Shown: positions 44,242 to 53,283, numbered from the stretch's first letter. The stretch: 64,000 bases of DNA from Cellulomonas humilata (GCF_013359775.1 NZ_JABMCI010000044.1:47453-111452), one strand, 5' to 3'. Numbers and translations: made by a program. The notes: generated by a model from the sequence alone, not told the origin.

Positions 44242-45716
44242 GCTCGTGGGGGCGCAGTGCCGTCGTCTACCAGGTGTACGTGCGCTCGTTCCTGGACGGT
44301 GACGGCGACGGCGTCGGTGACCTGGCGGGTCTGACCGCCGGGCTCGACGCCGTCGCCCGCCTGGGTGTCGACGGCCTCTGGCTCACGCCGGTGTACCGCT
44401 CCCCGCAGGCCGACCACGGGTACGACGTGGCGGACCACCGCGACGTCGACCCGCTGTTCGGGGACCTGGCCGCCTTCGATGCCTTCGTGGCGGCAGCGCA
44501 CGACCGCGGCCTGCGGGTGGTGATGGACCTGGTGCCCAACCACGTGTCCGACCAGCACCCGTGGTTCGTCGCGGCCCAGGCGGGCGGTCCGGAGCGGGCG
44601 CTGTTCCACGTCCGGTCGCAGCCGAACGGCTGGCGCTCGATGTTCGGCGGCTCCGCCTGGTCGGCGATGCCCGACGGCGACTGGTACCTGCACCTGTTCG
44701 CGCCCGAGCAGCCCGACCTCAACTGGGCGCGCCCGGAAGTGCAGGAGGACTTCCTGGAGACGCTCCGGTTCTGGCTGGCCCGCGGCGTCGACGGCTTCCG
44801 CGTGGACGTGGCGGGCGGGCTGGCCAAGGAGCCGTCGTACGCCGAGGTGCGTAGCGGCGCCGACCACCCGCACTGGGACCGGACCGAGGTGCACGAGATC
44901 TACCGGTCGTGGCGCGGCGTGCTCGGTCCCGACGTCCTCGCGGTCGCCGAGGCGTGGGGGCCGCCCGAGCGCACCGCTGCGTTCGCCCGGGCCGACGAGC
45001 TGGGCCAGGCCTTCGCGTTCGACATCCTGCGCACCGCCTGGTCCGCGGCCGCGCTGCGCCGGACCGTCGACGCGCAGCTGGCCGCCCATCGCGCGGTCGG
45101 GGCGCTGCCCGCCTGGGTGGTCGGCAACCACGACATCGCCCGCGCCGCCACGCGCCTCGGACCGGACCGCGCGCTGGCCCTGCACCTGTTCCTGCTGGCG
45201 CTGCCGGGCGCCTTCTACCTCTACGCCGGCGACGAGCTGGGCCTGCCCGACGCCGAGGTGCCGCCGGAGCGGTGGCAGGACCCCCAGTCCCTGCGGTCCG
45301 GCGGCCGGCTGCCCAACCGCGACGGTGCCCGGGTGCCGCTGCCCTGGACGTCGGGTGACACCTTCGGGTTCACCACGGGCGAGCCCTGGCTGCCGATCCC
45401 CGCGGAGTGGGCCGCGTACGCCCGTGACCGGCAGGAGGCCGACCCGTCCTCGACCTGGTCGGTGCTGCGCCGGGCGCTGTCTGCACGGTCGGCGCTGTGG
45501 ACCACCGAGGACCTGACCTGGGAGGACGCACGGCCGGGCGTGCTCGTCGGCCGACGCGGCGCCGCGCGCGTGGTGCTCAACACCTCCTCCCGACCGTGGC
45601 GCCTGCCCGGCGGCGGCCGCGTGGTCGCACGGAGCGGACCGGGCGAGGATCCGACGATCGTCACCCCGTCGGAGTGTGTCTGGCTGACCGACGGGCAGGT
45701 ACCTTTCCGAGGGTGA
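44238..45716 (+). CDS. Intracellular GH13-family alpha-glucosidase-like enzyme
   Basis: 492 residues from GTG 44238 (GTGA overlap). Conserved GH13 blocks: VVMDLVPNHVSDQHPWF, GVDGFRVDVAGG with nucleophile Asp190, LAVAEAWG with acid Glu238, and VVGNHDIARAATRLG with Asp299. The opening WGRSAVVYQVYVRSFLDGDGDGVGDLAGL is the oligo-1,6-glucosidase/alpha-glucosidase subfamily start. It acts on alpha-linked glucosides in the cytoplasm. Its presence beside GH39 and a PF10091 protein implies the imported oligosaccharide carries an alpha-glucosyl part. Confidence 0.92.
   Translation: MSSWGRSAVVYQVYVRSFLDGDGDGVGDLAGLTAGLDAVARLGVDGLWLTPVYRSPQADHGYDVADHRDVDPLFGDLAAFDAFVAAAHDRGLRVVMDLVPNHVSDQHPWFVAAQAGGPERALFHVRSQPNGWRSMFGGSAWSAMPDGDWYLHLFAPEQPDLNWARPEVQEDFLETLRFWLARGVDGFRVDVAGGLAKEPSYAEVRSGADHPHWDRTEVHEIYRSWRGVLGPDVLAVAEAWGPPERTAAFARADELGQAFAFDILRTAWSAAALRRTVDAQLAAHRAVGALPAWVVGNHDIARAATRLGPDRALALHLFLLALPGAFYLYAGDELGLPDAEVPPERWQDPQSLRSGGRLPNRDGARVPLPWTSGDTFGFTTGEPWLPIPAEWAAYARDRQEADPSSTWSVLRRALSARSALWTTEDLTWEDARPGVLVGRRGAARVVLNTSSRPWRLPGGGRVVARSGPGEDPTIVTPSECVWLTDGQVPFRG
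45700..45705 (+). promoter_or_regulatory. -10 hexamer inside the GH13 gene end
   Basis: TACCTT is seven bases before GTG 45713, giving the lipoprotein gene its own possible leaderless promoter inside the operon. Confidence 0.4.
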
Positions 45717-46462
45717 GCGGACGGGGGGCAGCGGCGGGCGTGCTGCTCGCGCTCGTGCTCGCGGGCTGCACCCCCAGCCATGCCGGTCCTCAGCCGGCGA
45801 CCGCCACACCCACGCCGACCCTCTCCCCGAGCCCGACCGCGGCTGCCGATCCCGCCGACCCGGCCGTGGTCCGCGCGACCGGCATCCCCGTCCCCTCCGG
45901 CACCGCGACGCTCCTGGTGTCCGCGCCCGCGCTCGAGGTGACGGCCGAGGCCGACGGGTCCGCCCGGGCGACCGCCCACGGCGACGCCCTCGTGGCCGCA
46001 CCGGCGGGCATGTCGCTGACGGTGCTCTCCGACGGCTCGGGCGTGGTCCGCGACGGCACGGGGACCTTCGTCGCGGGGTTCACCGCCGAACCGTGGGCGG
46101 CGCGCCTCACGCAGGTCGGCCCCGAGGTGGCCCGGCTCGTCGGGTCTGCCGACGACTCCGGGTCGGCAGGCATCTGGTTCACGGCGGCCGCTGTGGTCAG
46201 CGCGGTGTGGGGCGAGGCCGAGGGCGGGCGCTCGCTCGCGGTCACGCCGAGCGGGTGGGCCCGCACCGGCAGCCTGGCGGCTCAGGAGGGGCTGTGGGCG
46301 CAGGTCGTCGCCCAGGCCCCGGAGGCCGACAGCCCCGGGATGCAGGCGCAGCTGGAGTGCCACGAGCTGGGCGCACCGGACAAGGCCACCTGGAACCTGG
46401 AGCCGTGGCGCCCGGACGTGAGCGCGATCGAGATGATCCGGTCGCGCTGCAACCCGAGCTGA
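45713..46462 (+). CDS. DUF2599-type secreted lipoprotein
   Basis: 249 residues from GTG 45713, overlapping the GH13 stop by four bases. Lipobox LAGC with Cys19, then a Thr-Pro rich linker (ATATPTPTLSPSPTAA). A beta-rich middle follows. The C-terminus MQAQLECHELGAPDKATWNLEPWRPDVSAIEMIRSRCNPS is the DUF2599 signature, with two Cys that may pair. It is the last gene of the operon. A surface role linked to the glycan is plausible from position, but it has its own possible promoter. Confidence 0.8.
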   Translation: MSGRGAAAGVLLALVLAGCTPSHAGPQPATATPTPTLSPSPTAAADPADPAVVRATGIPVPSGTATLLVSAPALEVTAEADGSARATAHGDALVAAPAGMSLTVLSDGSGVVRDGTGTFVAGFTAEPWAARLTQVGPEVARLVGSADDSGSAGIWFTAAAVVSAVWGEAEGGRSLAVTPSGWARTGSLAAQEGLWAQVVAQAPEADSPGMQAQLECHELGAPDKATWNLEPWRPDVSAIEMIRSRCNPS

Positions 46463-46487
46463 CCTCCCGCCCGGCGCGGGCCGCTGC

Positions 46488-46493
46488 TACGGT
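46488..46493 (+). promoter_or_regulatory. -10 hexamer of the polytopic membrane protein gene
   Basis: TACGGT is seven bases before ATG 46501 with no Shine-Dalgarno in between. Confidence 0.5.
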
Positions 46494-46500
46494 CGCGGCC

Positions 46501-47553
46501 ATGCCCCGGGACCCGACGATCCGCACATCCGGGACGGTCGGCGCGATCGCCGCGGTCGGCTGGCTGCTCAGCGGGGTCCTGCGGGCCCTGCTCGCAGGCT
46601 CGTCGTTCGGGTCCGGCTCGCTCGCGGAGCTGCTGGTGCCCGGCACGGGAGGTGCCCTGCTGGGCGCCGGGGCTCCCCTGTCGGTCCTCGCGGGACTGGC
46701 GGGCGCGCTCGCGGTCGGCGCCGTCACGGGGCTGCTGACCTACGCCGTCGTCCGTCGGCCTCCCGGACGGGCGGGGGTGCTGCTGGCGTGCTGGTTCGCC
46801 GCGGTCCTCGGCTCCGGCCTCGGGCAGCTGGTCAGCGCCGCGATCGCACCGGGGAGCGCGTGGCTGACGGTCGGCAACGACGTGCAGTCCGCGCTCTGGG
46901 CCGGCCCGTACTGGGGTGTCGTGTACGGGTGGGCCGTCGGACAGGCCGCGGTCGCGCTGCTGGGGCGCTCCGGCGTGACGCTCGTCCCCGCGGCGGCGGC
47001 GCGGGCGCGCAGCGCGGCCCTCGTCGCCGGGGTCGTCGTGGGTCTCGGCTGGGTGGTCACCGGGCTGCTCCAGCGCGGGATCGTCGACGCCCTCGGCAGC
47101 GGGAGCCCGGCGGCCCGGATCGTGCCAGTCCTGCTGCCCAACACCGCGACCGACTACCTGGACGGCGGCATGCCGCAGGTGACCGTCGCGTTCGGGCTGG
47201 CGGCGCTGGTGGTCGGGTCCGTCGCGGGGGTGGTCACCTGGGTGGCGGCCCGGTCGGCCGACCCCGCAGCCGGTCGGACCGCGTTCGTCCTCGCGGCCTG
47301 GCTCGGTGCCGTCCTCGGCGGGTCGCTGGGCCCCGCACTCACCGCGCTCGGGTATGCCGCGCGCGTCGGCGAGGGCGGGCTGTCACCGGCGCTCGTGCTC
47401 AACGTCCTGGCGGCCGGCGTCCCGACGAGCGCCCTGTGGGGCGTGCTCTACGGCTGGCTCGGCGTCGTGGCCGCCCTGGTGGTCCTGGGGCGGGCACGAC
47501 GCCGGGCCAGGCCGGTCGGCACGCAGGCCCGCCAGCCCGCGCACCGCGCCTGA
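46501..47553 (+). CDS. Polytopic membrane protein of unknown function
   Basis: 350 residues from ATG 46501. About eight to ten helices in two similar halves: GTVGAIAAVGWLLSGVLRALL with LAGLAGALAVGAVTGLLTYAVV and VLLACWFAAVLGSGLGQLVSAAIAPG...SALWAGPYWGVVYGWAVGQAAVALLGR; then SAALVAGVVVGLGWVVTGLLQR with VVGSVAGVVTWVAAR and FVLAAWLGAVLGGSLGPALTALG...SALWGVLYGWLGVVAALVVLGR. The repeated SALWxxxYxGxxYGWxxxxAAxxxLGR shows internal duplication. No transport or enzyme motif is visible. Its stop is 19 bases before the convergent acyl-CoA dehydrogenase stop. Confidence 0.8.
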   Translation: MPRDPTIRTSGTVGAIAAVGWLLSGVLRALLAGSSFGSGSLAELLVPGTGGALLGAGAPLSVLAGLAGALAVGAVTGLLTYAVVRRPPGRAGVLLACWFAAVLGSGLGQLVSAAIAPGSAWLTVGNDVQSALWAGPYWGVVYGWAVGQAAVALLGRSGVTLVPAAAARARSAALVAGVVVGLGWVVTGLLQRGIVDALGSGSPAARIVPVLLPNTATDYLDGGMPQVTVAFGLAALVVGSVAGVVTWVAARSADPAAGRTAFVLAAWLGAVLGGSLGPALTALGYAARVGEGGLSPALVLNVLAAGVPTSALWGVLYGWLGVVAALVVLGRARRRARPVGTQARQPAHRA

Positions 47554-47572
47554 GACTCGCCCGACCCCGGGG

Positions 47573-49645
47573 TCAGCGGGTGTGCTTCTCCGGGACCGGC
47601 GCGTCGCCCGACGCCCGCTGCGTCCGGTAGTAGGCGCGCGCCTCGTCCTGGCGGGCCTGCTCGGCGCCCGACGCGATCGGGGCACGCAGGTGCGCCTGCT
47701 CGTAGCCGAACGCGTCCACCAGGGACTGGGCGTGCGGGCGCAGGCGGGCCAGCAGGCGGTCGATGTAGGACGTCACCGTGCGGGCACGCCCGGCGGACAG
47801 GCGGCCGTTGAGCAGGTACCAGGTGAGGTTCCGCTCGATGACGGTGAGCCCGAACAGGTCGCGCACCCACGTGAGGATCTGCCGGGTGCCCGGGTCGGTG
47901 ACCCGCTCGAGCGCGGCGGTGAACGACTCCCACTGGACCAGCTCGGCGTGCGCGCGGGCGGCCTCGACGAGCTCGTGCTGGTGCGCGTTGAACAGCGCCG
48001 CGGCGGTCGCCGGGTCGGCCTTCTGCGCGGGGCGCAGGGCCTGGGCGATCTCGGCGACCATCGTCTCGACGCGGTCCACCAGCAGCTCTCGCTGGGTGGC
48101 CGTCTCACGCAGCTGGCCGGCCGACCGGCGCGGGTCGCCCACGTCCGCGATCGTCTGCACGGCGCGGTGCAGCGGGGTGCGGTACCGGGCGGCGTCGGAC
48201 GCGCGCTCGGCCACCATGCGGGCGACCTTGGTGGCGTCCAGGTGCTTGAAGCTCTTCGAGTAGTCGGTGAGCAGGCGCTTGCCGACGAGCTGGAGCAGGA
48301 CCGTGTTGTCGCCCTCGAACGTCGCGTACACGTCGAGGTCGGCGCGCAGGCTGGTCAGCCGGTTCTCGGCCAGGAACCCGGCCCCGCCGCACGCCTCGCG
48401 GGCCACCTGGAGGGTGTTCAGCGCGTGCCAGGTCGACGCCGGCTTGAGCGCGGCGGCCAGGGTCTCCAGGTCCTCGCGCGTCTCCGGGGTGTCGTTGCGT
48501 CCCGAGAACACGTCGTCGAACGCGGCGAGCAGGTCCTCGTGCGCGAACCCGGCGGCGTACGTCTCCGCGAGCAGCGGGAGGAGGCGGCGCTGGTGCTCCG
48601 CGTAGTCGAGGATCACGACCTCCTCGGTGGGCGACGCGGCGCTGAACTGGCGGCGCTGGTTGCCGTAGGTGATCGCGATGGTCAGGCCCAGGCGCGCTCC
48701 GGTGACCGCGGCACCGTCGAGCGAGACGCGGCCCTGCACCAGGGTGCCGAGCATGGTGAAGAACCGGCGGCCAGGGCTCGCGATGGGCGAGGAGTAGGTG
48801 CCGTCCTGCGCCACGTCGCCGTACCGGTTGAGCAGGTTGGTGCGCGGGATGCGGACGTGGTCGAACCAGAGCCGACCGTTGTCGATGCCGTTCAGGCCAC
48901 CCTTGAGCCCGTCGTCCTCGCCGCCGACGCCGGGCAGGAACTCCATCGTGGCCGGGTCGCGCAGCGGGACGTAGAACGCGTGCACGCCGTGGTCGACACC
49001 CGCCGTGACCAGCCGCGCGAACACGGTCGCGGCCGTGCCGTGCAGGGCGGCGTTGCCCAGGTAGTCCTTCCACGCCGCGCGGAACGGCGTGTGGATGACG
49101 AACTCCTGCGTCGCCGGGTCGTACGTCGCGGTGGTGCCGATGGCGGCGACGTCCGAGCCGTGGCCGGTCTCCGTCATCGCGAAGGCGCCCGGGACCGCGA
49201 GCGAGAGGGAGTCGGCCAGGAACTCGTCGTGGTTGCGCTCGGTACCCAGGTGGTAGATCGCGGAGGCGAAGAGCCCCCACTGCACGCCCGACTTGATCTG
49301 CAGCGACGGGTCGGCGTGCGTCAGCTCCTCGAACCGCGCCAGGAAGCCGCCGTGGTCCTCGGCGCCACCGAAGCGCTCCGGGAAGGAGCGGTGCACGTCC
49401 CCCTCGGCGACGAGCAGGCGCAGCTGGCCGATGACGCGCTCGCGGTGCTCGGCCAGCGACAAGCCCTCGATCCGGTGGAACCGCTCGTCGGCCATGAGGT
49501 TGCGAGCGGCGAGGCGCAGCTCGGGGTAGTGGCCCAGCAGCACCTTGCTCAGGTGCGCGATGTCGACGTTGCGGACGTCCGCGTCGAGCCGCGGGTCGCC
49601 GGCGCCGGGTGCGTCGACCGTGGGGCGCGGGGTGGTCGTGGTCAT
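47573..49645 (-). CDS. Acyl-CoA dehydrogenase / oxidase family protein
   Basis: 690 residues from ATG 49645, the size of the acyl-CoA oxidase-like branch rather than the 380-residue dehydrogenases. FAD/acyl-CoA core: GAFAMTETGHGSDVAAIGTTATYDPATQEFVIHTPFRAAWKDYLGNA, GLKGGLNGIDNGRLWFDHVRIPRTNLLNRYGDV and EACGGAGFLAENRLTSLRADLDVYATFEGDNTVLLQLVGKRLL. It would introduce the trans-2 double bond in acyl-CoA. It corresponds by position to FadE5 (Rv0244c) of Mycobacterium tuberculosis. Three bases separate its start from the TetR stop, on the same strand. Confidence 0.93.
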   Translation of the reverse strand: MTTTTPRPTVDAPGAGDPRLDADVRNVDIAHLSKVLLGHYPELRLAARNLMADERFHRIEGLSLAEHRERVIGQLRLLVAEGDVHRSFPERFGGAEDHGGFLARFEELTHADPSLQIKSGVQWGLFASAIYHLGTERNHDEFLADSLSLAVPGAFAMTETGHGSDVAAIGTTATYDPATQEFVIHTPFRAAWKDYLGNAALHGTAATVFARLVTAGVDHGVHAFYVPLRDPATMEFLPGVGGEDDGLKGGLNGIDNGRLWFDHVRIPRTNLLNRYGDVAQDGTYSSPIASPGRRFFTMLGTLVQGRVSLDGAAVTGARLGLTIAITYGNQRRQFSAASPTEEVVILDYAEHQRRLLPLLAETYAAGFAHEDLLAAFDDVFSGRNDTPETREDLETLAAALKPASTWHALNTLQVAREACGGAGFLAENRLTSLRADLDVYATFEGDNTVLLQLVGKRLLTDYSKSFKHLDATKVARMVAERASDAARYRTPLHRAVQTIADVGDPRRSAGQLRETATQRELLVDRVETMVAEIAQALRPAQKADPATAAALFNAHQHELVEAARAHAELVQWESFTAALERVTDPGTRQILTWVRDLFGLTVIERNLTWYLLNGRLSAGRARTVTSYIDRLLARLRPHAQSLVDAFGYEQAHLRAPIASGAEQARQDEARAYYRTQRASGDAPVPEKHTR

Positions 49646-50493
49646 CGGGACTCCTCCGGGGCGTGCGTGTGGTCGGGGGACGTGCGGTTGCGGTCACGGG
49701 CGAGCAGCCCGACGGGTCCGGCCCAGAGCCAGGCGGCGACCTGGGCGGTGATCTCCTCGCGGTCCGGGCTGGCGGGCTCGTCACGGTGGGCCAGCCACCA
49801 CTCGCCGGAGCCGCGGACGAAGCCGACGGCGCCGGCTGCCCAGGACTCGGCCAGCGCGACGCGGGCGGCGAGTGCGGTGTCGTCTGCTTCCGAGGCCTCG
49901 GGCCTCCGAGCCGTCCGGCGGCCCTCGTGCTCCTCGGTGAGCCCGCGCGCGAACGGGGCGGCGACCAGCGCGGTCACCGAGTCGAGGAAGTGGCCGAGCG
50001 GCCCGCCGGACTCGACGGACCCGTTGCGCGTGACGAACGCGTAGACGTTGGGCGACGACTCGATCATCTCGAGGTACACGGCGACCATGGCGCGCAGGCC
50101 GTCCCGGGGGGTCGGCGCGATCCGCAGGACGCCTTCGAGGGCGCCCTGGATCTGGAGCACGACGGCCTCGGCCACGGCGATCTGCAGTCCGGTCTTGTCG
50201 GCGAAGTACCGGTAGACGATCGACTTCGAGGTGCCCGCCGCGGCGGCGATCTCCTCCATCGAGACGTCCGGACCCTTGTGGTGGACGGTCCGTCGGGCGA
50301 TGCGGACGAGCTCCGCGCGGCGCGCCTCGCGGTGGTCGGCCCAGCGGGTCGAGCGACCGTCGGCCGCGAAGGCATCCTCGGGAGGCTTGCGCGCGTTGGG
50401 GGGCGTCGGCAAGGCCGGTCGCGCACGACCGGCCTCGGACTTCAGCAGCGTGAGGGCCGTCGTCTTCGACGGGCCCGGTGTGACAGGGCTCAC
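49642..50493 (-). CDS. TetR-family transcriptional regulator
   Basis: 283 residues from GTG 50493; a -10 TACCTT (50506-50501) is seven bases upstream, and the frame above it is shadow. An N-terminal extension of about 50 residues precedes the HTH (VSMEEIAAAAGTSKSIVYRYFADKTGLQIAV). The C-terminal ligand domain spans the rest (GLRAMVAVYLEMIESSPNVYAFVTRNG). Its stop overlaps the dehydrogenase start (ATGA). It is divergent from the thiolase operon, so it probably controls both lipid units. The ligand is likely an acyl-CoA, by analogy with lipid TetR regulators, but this is inference. Confidence 0.9.
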   Translation of the reverse strand: MSPVTPGPSKTTALTLLKSEAGRARPALPTPPNARKPPEDAFAADGRSTRWADHREARRAELVRIARRTVHHKGPDVSMEEIAAAAGTSKSIVYRYFADKTGLQIAVAEAVVLQIQGALEGVLRIAPTPRDGLRAMVAVYLEMIESSPNVYAFVTRNGSVESGGPLGHFLDSVTALVAAPFARGLTEEHEGRRTARRPEASEADDTALAARVALAESWAAGAVGFVRGSGEWWLAHRDEPASPDREEITAQVAAWLWAGPVGLLARDRNRTSPDHTHAPEESR

Positions 50494-50500
50494 GAGACCG

Positions 50501-50517
50501 AAGGTATCAGGTACTGT
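50501..50517. promoter_or_regulatory. Overlapping divergent promoters with candidate TetR operator
   Basis: Minus-strand -10 TACCTT (50506-50501) serves the TetR gene. Plus-strand -10 TACTGT (50512-50517) serves the thiolase operon, leaving a leader of about 75 bases. Between them GTATCAGGTAC (50504-50514) is an imperfect palindrome that a TetR dimer could bind to control both directions. Confidence 0.45.
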
Positions 50518-50599
50518 GGGTTTCGGACACCACGTCATCATCCTCGAGCGCCCCGCGCTCGGTCCCCCGCTCAGCGACGAAGCGAGAGGAACGCGCCTC

Positions 50600-51937
50600 A
50601 TGGCCCGCCCCACCCCCACCCAGGCCGTCACACCGAGCGTCCGCAAGGCGTACGTGCTCGGCGGCAACCGGATCCCGTTCGCCCGCGCCGGCGGACCGTA
50701 CGTCCGCGCCAGCAACCAGGACATGCTCACCGCCGCGATCGATGGGCTGGTCGCTCGGTACGGCCTCCAGGGCGAGCGCATCGGCGAGGTCGCCGCGGGT
50801 GCCGTGCTCAAGCACAGCAAGGACTTCAACCTCACCCGCGAGGCCGTCCTCGGGTCGGCGCTCTCGGCCGAGACCCCCGCGTACGACGTCCAGCAGGCCT
50901 GTGCCACCGGCCTGGAGACCGTCGTCTCGCTGAGCAACAAGATCCGGCTCGGCCAGCTCGAGTCGGCCATCGCGGGCGGCGTGGACTCCACGTCGGACGC
51001 ACCGATCGCGGTGAGCAACCGGCTGCGCCGCGCGCTGCTCGACCTGTCGCGCGCGCGCTCCGTCGGGCAGAAGCTCGCGGCCGTCGCGAAGATCCGCCCG
51101 AAGGACCTCGCGCCGTCGGCGCCGAACACCGGCGAGCCGCGCACGCACCTGTCCATGGGCGAGCACCAGGCGCTGACCACCGCGCAGTGGGGCATCACGC
51201 AGGAGGCGCAGGACGAGGTCGCCCTCGCCAGCCACCAGAAGCTCGCCGCGGCCTACGACTCCGGGTTCTTCGACGACCTGGTCACCCCGTTCCGCGGCCT
51301 GACGCGCGACGCCAACCTGCGCGCCGACTCCTCCCTGGAGAAGCTGGCGAAGCTCAAGCCCGCGTTCGGGCTCGGCCTGGACACGCCCGCGACCATGACG
51401 GCCGGCAACTCGACACCCCTGTCCGACGGCGCCTCGACGGTGCTGCTCGGCTCGCAGGAGTGGGCCGACGCGCACGACCTGGTCCCGCTCGCCTCGCTGG
51501 TCGACGCCGAGGCCGGTGCCGTCGACTTCGTGCACGGTGACGACGGCCTGCTCATGGCCCCCGCGTTCGCGGTCCCGCGACTGCTCGCCCGCAACGGGCT
51601 GACCCTGGCCGACCTCGACTACATCGAGATCCACGAGGCGTTCGCGGCGACCGTGCTGACGACGCTGGCCGCGTGGGAGTCCGAGGAGTTCGGGCGTACC
51701 CGCCTGGGGCTCGAGGGCGCGTTCGGGTCCGTCGACCGCACCAAGCTCAACGTGCACGGGTCGTCGCTGGCCGCGGGGCACCCGTTCGCCGCGACCGGTG
51801 GGCGCATCATCGCGACGATCAGCAAGGAGCTGCACCGGCGGAAGGCGGAGTCCGGCTCCGACAAGCCCGTACGAGCGCTCGTGTCCGTGTGCGCAGCCGG
51901 CGGGCTGGGCCTCACCGCGATCCTCGAGGCGGCCTGA
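50600..51937 (+). CDS. Acetyl-CoA acyltransferase (thiolase, FadI/FadA2-like)
   Basis: 445 residues from ATG 50600 behind GAGAGGA. Thiolase motifs: nucleophile Cys101 in YDVQQACATGLETVVS, His in YIEIHEAFAATVLT, NVHGSSLAAGHPFAATGGRII and the second catalytic Cys in LVSVCAAGGLGLTAILEA. The opening VRKAYVLGGNRIPFARAGGPY is the FadI-like branch. It cleaves or condenses 3-ketoacyl-CoA. By order it matches FadA2 (Rv0243) of M. tuberculosis. It is separated by two bases from the FabG-like gene and is read in one operon. Confidence 0.93.
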   Translation: MARPTPTQAVTPSVRKAYVLGGNRIPFARAGGPYVRASNQDMLTAAIDGLVARYGLQGERIGEVAAGAVLKHSKDFNLTREAVLGSALSAETPAYDVQQACATGLETVVSLSNKIRLGQLESAIAGGVDSTSDAPIAVSNRLRRALLDLSRARSVGQKLAAVAKIRPKDLAPSAPNTGEPRTHLSMGEHQALTTAQWGITQEAQDEVALASHQKLAAAYDSGFFDDLVTPFRGLTRDANLRADSSLEKLAKLKPAFGLGLDTPATMTAGNSTPLSDGASTVLLGSQEWADAHDLVPLASLVDAEAGAVDFVHGDDGLLMAPAFAVPRLLARNGLTLADLDYIEIHEAFAATVLTTLAAWESEEFGRTRLGLEGAFGSVDRTKLNVHGSSLAAGHPFAATGGRIIATISKELHRRKAESGSDKPVRALVSVCAAGGLGLTAILEAA

Positions 51938-51939
51938 CC

Positions 51940-53283
51940 ATGACCGACACCTACCTGAACCTGGTCAACAGCGGCTTCACCAAGAAGGTCGCCAAGCAGC
52001 TCGGCCTCCCGCAGCCCGCGCCGCTCACGCGGTACGCCCTCGGCCAGCCGCTGGTCGACGGGGCCGTCCTGGTGCTCGGGCGCGGCGCCGAGTCCGACGC
52101 GATCTCCGGCGTCCTCTCGTCCGACTGGGACCTCGACGTGCACCGGCACGCGACGCCCGGCACGCGGTACGCCGCAGTCGTCCTCGCCCTCACGGAGCTG
52201 ACCCACCCCGACCAGCTGTCAGAGCCGGTGCTCGAGATCGGCGCGGTGCTGAAGTCGCTGCCCCGCGGCGGCCGGGTCGTCACGGTCTCGCGTGCTGCGG
52301 TCGCGGACGACGCCCCCGCGGTCGCCGCGGCCCGACAGGGCGTGGACGGGCTGCTGCGGTCGCTGGCCAAGGAGCTGCGCGGCGGCGCCACCGGCAACGG
52401 TGTCGTGCTCGCCAACGACGTGCCGGTCACCGCGCCGTCGGTCGTCGGCGCCCTGCGCTTCTTCCTCTCGACGAAGTCGGCGTTCGTCGACGGACAGCTG
52501 CTCGCCGTCGACTCGGCCGCCGGTGCGCAGCCCGACGACTGGGCTGCGCCGTTGGCCGGCCGGGTCGCCGTGGTCACCGGCGCCGCGCGTGGCATCGGCG
52601 CCTCGATCGCCGACACCCTCGCGCGCGACGGCGCCACCGTGATCGCGGTCGACGTCCCCGCTGCCGGCGAGCAGCTGGTGGCCGTCGCCAACCGGGTGCG
52701 CGGGACTGCTCTCCAGCTCGACGTCACCGCCGAGGACGCCGGCGCGCGCATCCTGGAGCACGCGCTCCAGCGGCACGGCCGGCTCGACATCGTCGTGCAC
52801 AACGCGGGCATCACGCGCGACAAGCTGCTGGCCAACATGACGCCGGAGAAGTGGGACTCGGTCCTGGCCGTGAACATCGCGTCGCAGCTGCGGATCAACG
52901 AGGCCCTGCTGACGTCCGGTGACTTCACCGACGACCCGCGCATCGTGTCGCTGGCCTCCACGTCGGGCATCGCCGGCAACCGCGGCCAGACCAACTACGC
53001 GGCGTCCAAGGGCGGCGTCATCGGCATGGTCCGGGCCACCGCGCCGCTGCTCGAGGCGTTCGGCGGCACCGCCAACGCGGTCGCCCCCGGGTTCATCGAG
53101 ACCGAGATGACCGCGCGCATCCCGGCGGTCACGCGGCAGGTGGCCCGTCGGCTCAACTCGCTGCAGCAGGGCGGTCAGCCGGTGGACGTCGCCGAGACCG
53201 TGGCGTTCCTGGCCTCCCCCGCCGCGGGCGGGATCGTCGGACGCGTGCTGCGGGTGTGCGGCCAGAACATGGTGGGCCAGTGA
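51940..53283 (+). CDS. 3-oxoacyl-ACP/CoA reductase, FabG4 type (high-molecular-weight)
   Basis: 447 residues from ATG 51940. The N-terminal half (about 1-200) is a flavodoxin-like domain without a Rossmann motif, the feature separating FabG4 from ordinary 250-residue FabG. The C-terminal SDR domain has TGAARGIGASIADTLARDGATV, NNAG as HNAGITRDK, SLASTSGIAGNRGQTNYAASKGGVIG (Ser, Tyr, Lys) and VAPGFIETEMTARIP. It reduces 3-ketoacyl-CoA or -ACP using NADH or NADPH. It corresponds to Rv0242c. It overlaps the MaoC gene (GTGA). Confidence 0.93.
   Translation: MTDTYLNLVNSGFTKKVAKQLGLPQPAPLTRYALGQPLVDGAVLVLGRGAESDAISGVLSSDWDLDVHRHATPGTRYAAVVLALTELTHPDQLSEPVLEIGAVLKSLPRGGRVVTVSRAAVADDAPAVAAARQGVDGLLRSLAKELRGGATGNGVVLANDVPVTAPSVVGALRFFLSTKSAFVDGQLLAVDSAAGAQPDDWAAPLAGRVAVVTGAARGIGASIADTLARDGATVIAVDVPAAGEQLVAVANRVRGTALQLDVTAEDAGARILEHALQRHGRLDIVVHNAGITRDKLLANMTPEKWDSVLAVNIASQLRINEALLTSGDFTDDPRIVSLASTSGIAGNRGQTNYAASKGGVIGMVRATAPLLEAFGGTANAVAPGFIETEMTARIPAVTRQVARRLNSLQQGGQPVDVAETVAFLASPAAGGIVGRVLRVCGQNMVGQ

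Noticed and set aside
47563..47574. Palindrome GACCCCGGGGTC between convergent genes as a terminator
   Set aside because: It has no loop and only six pairs; too weak to call.
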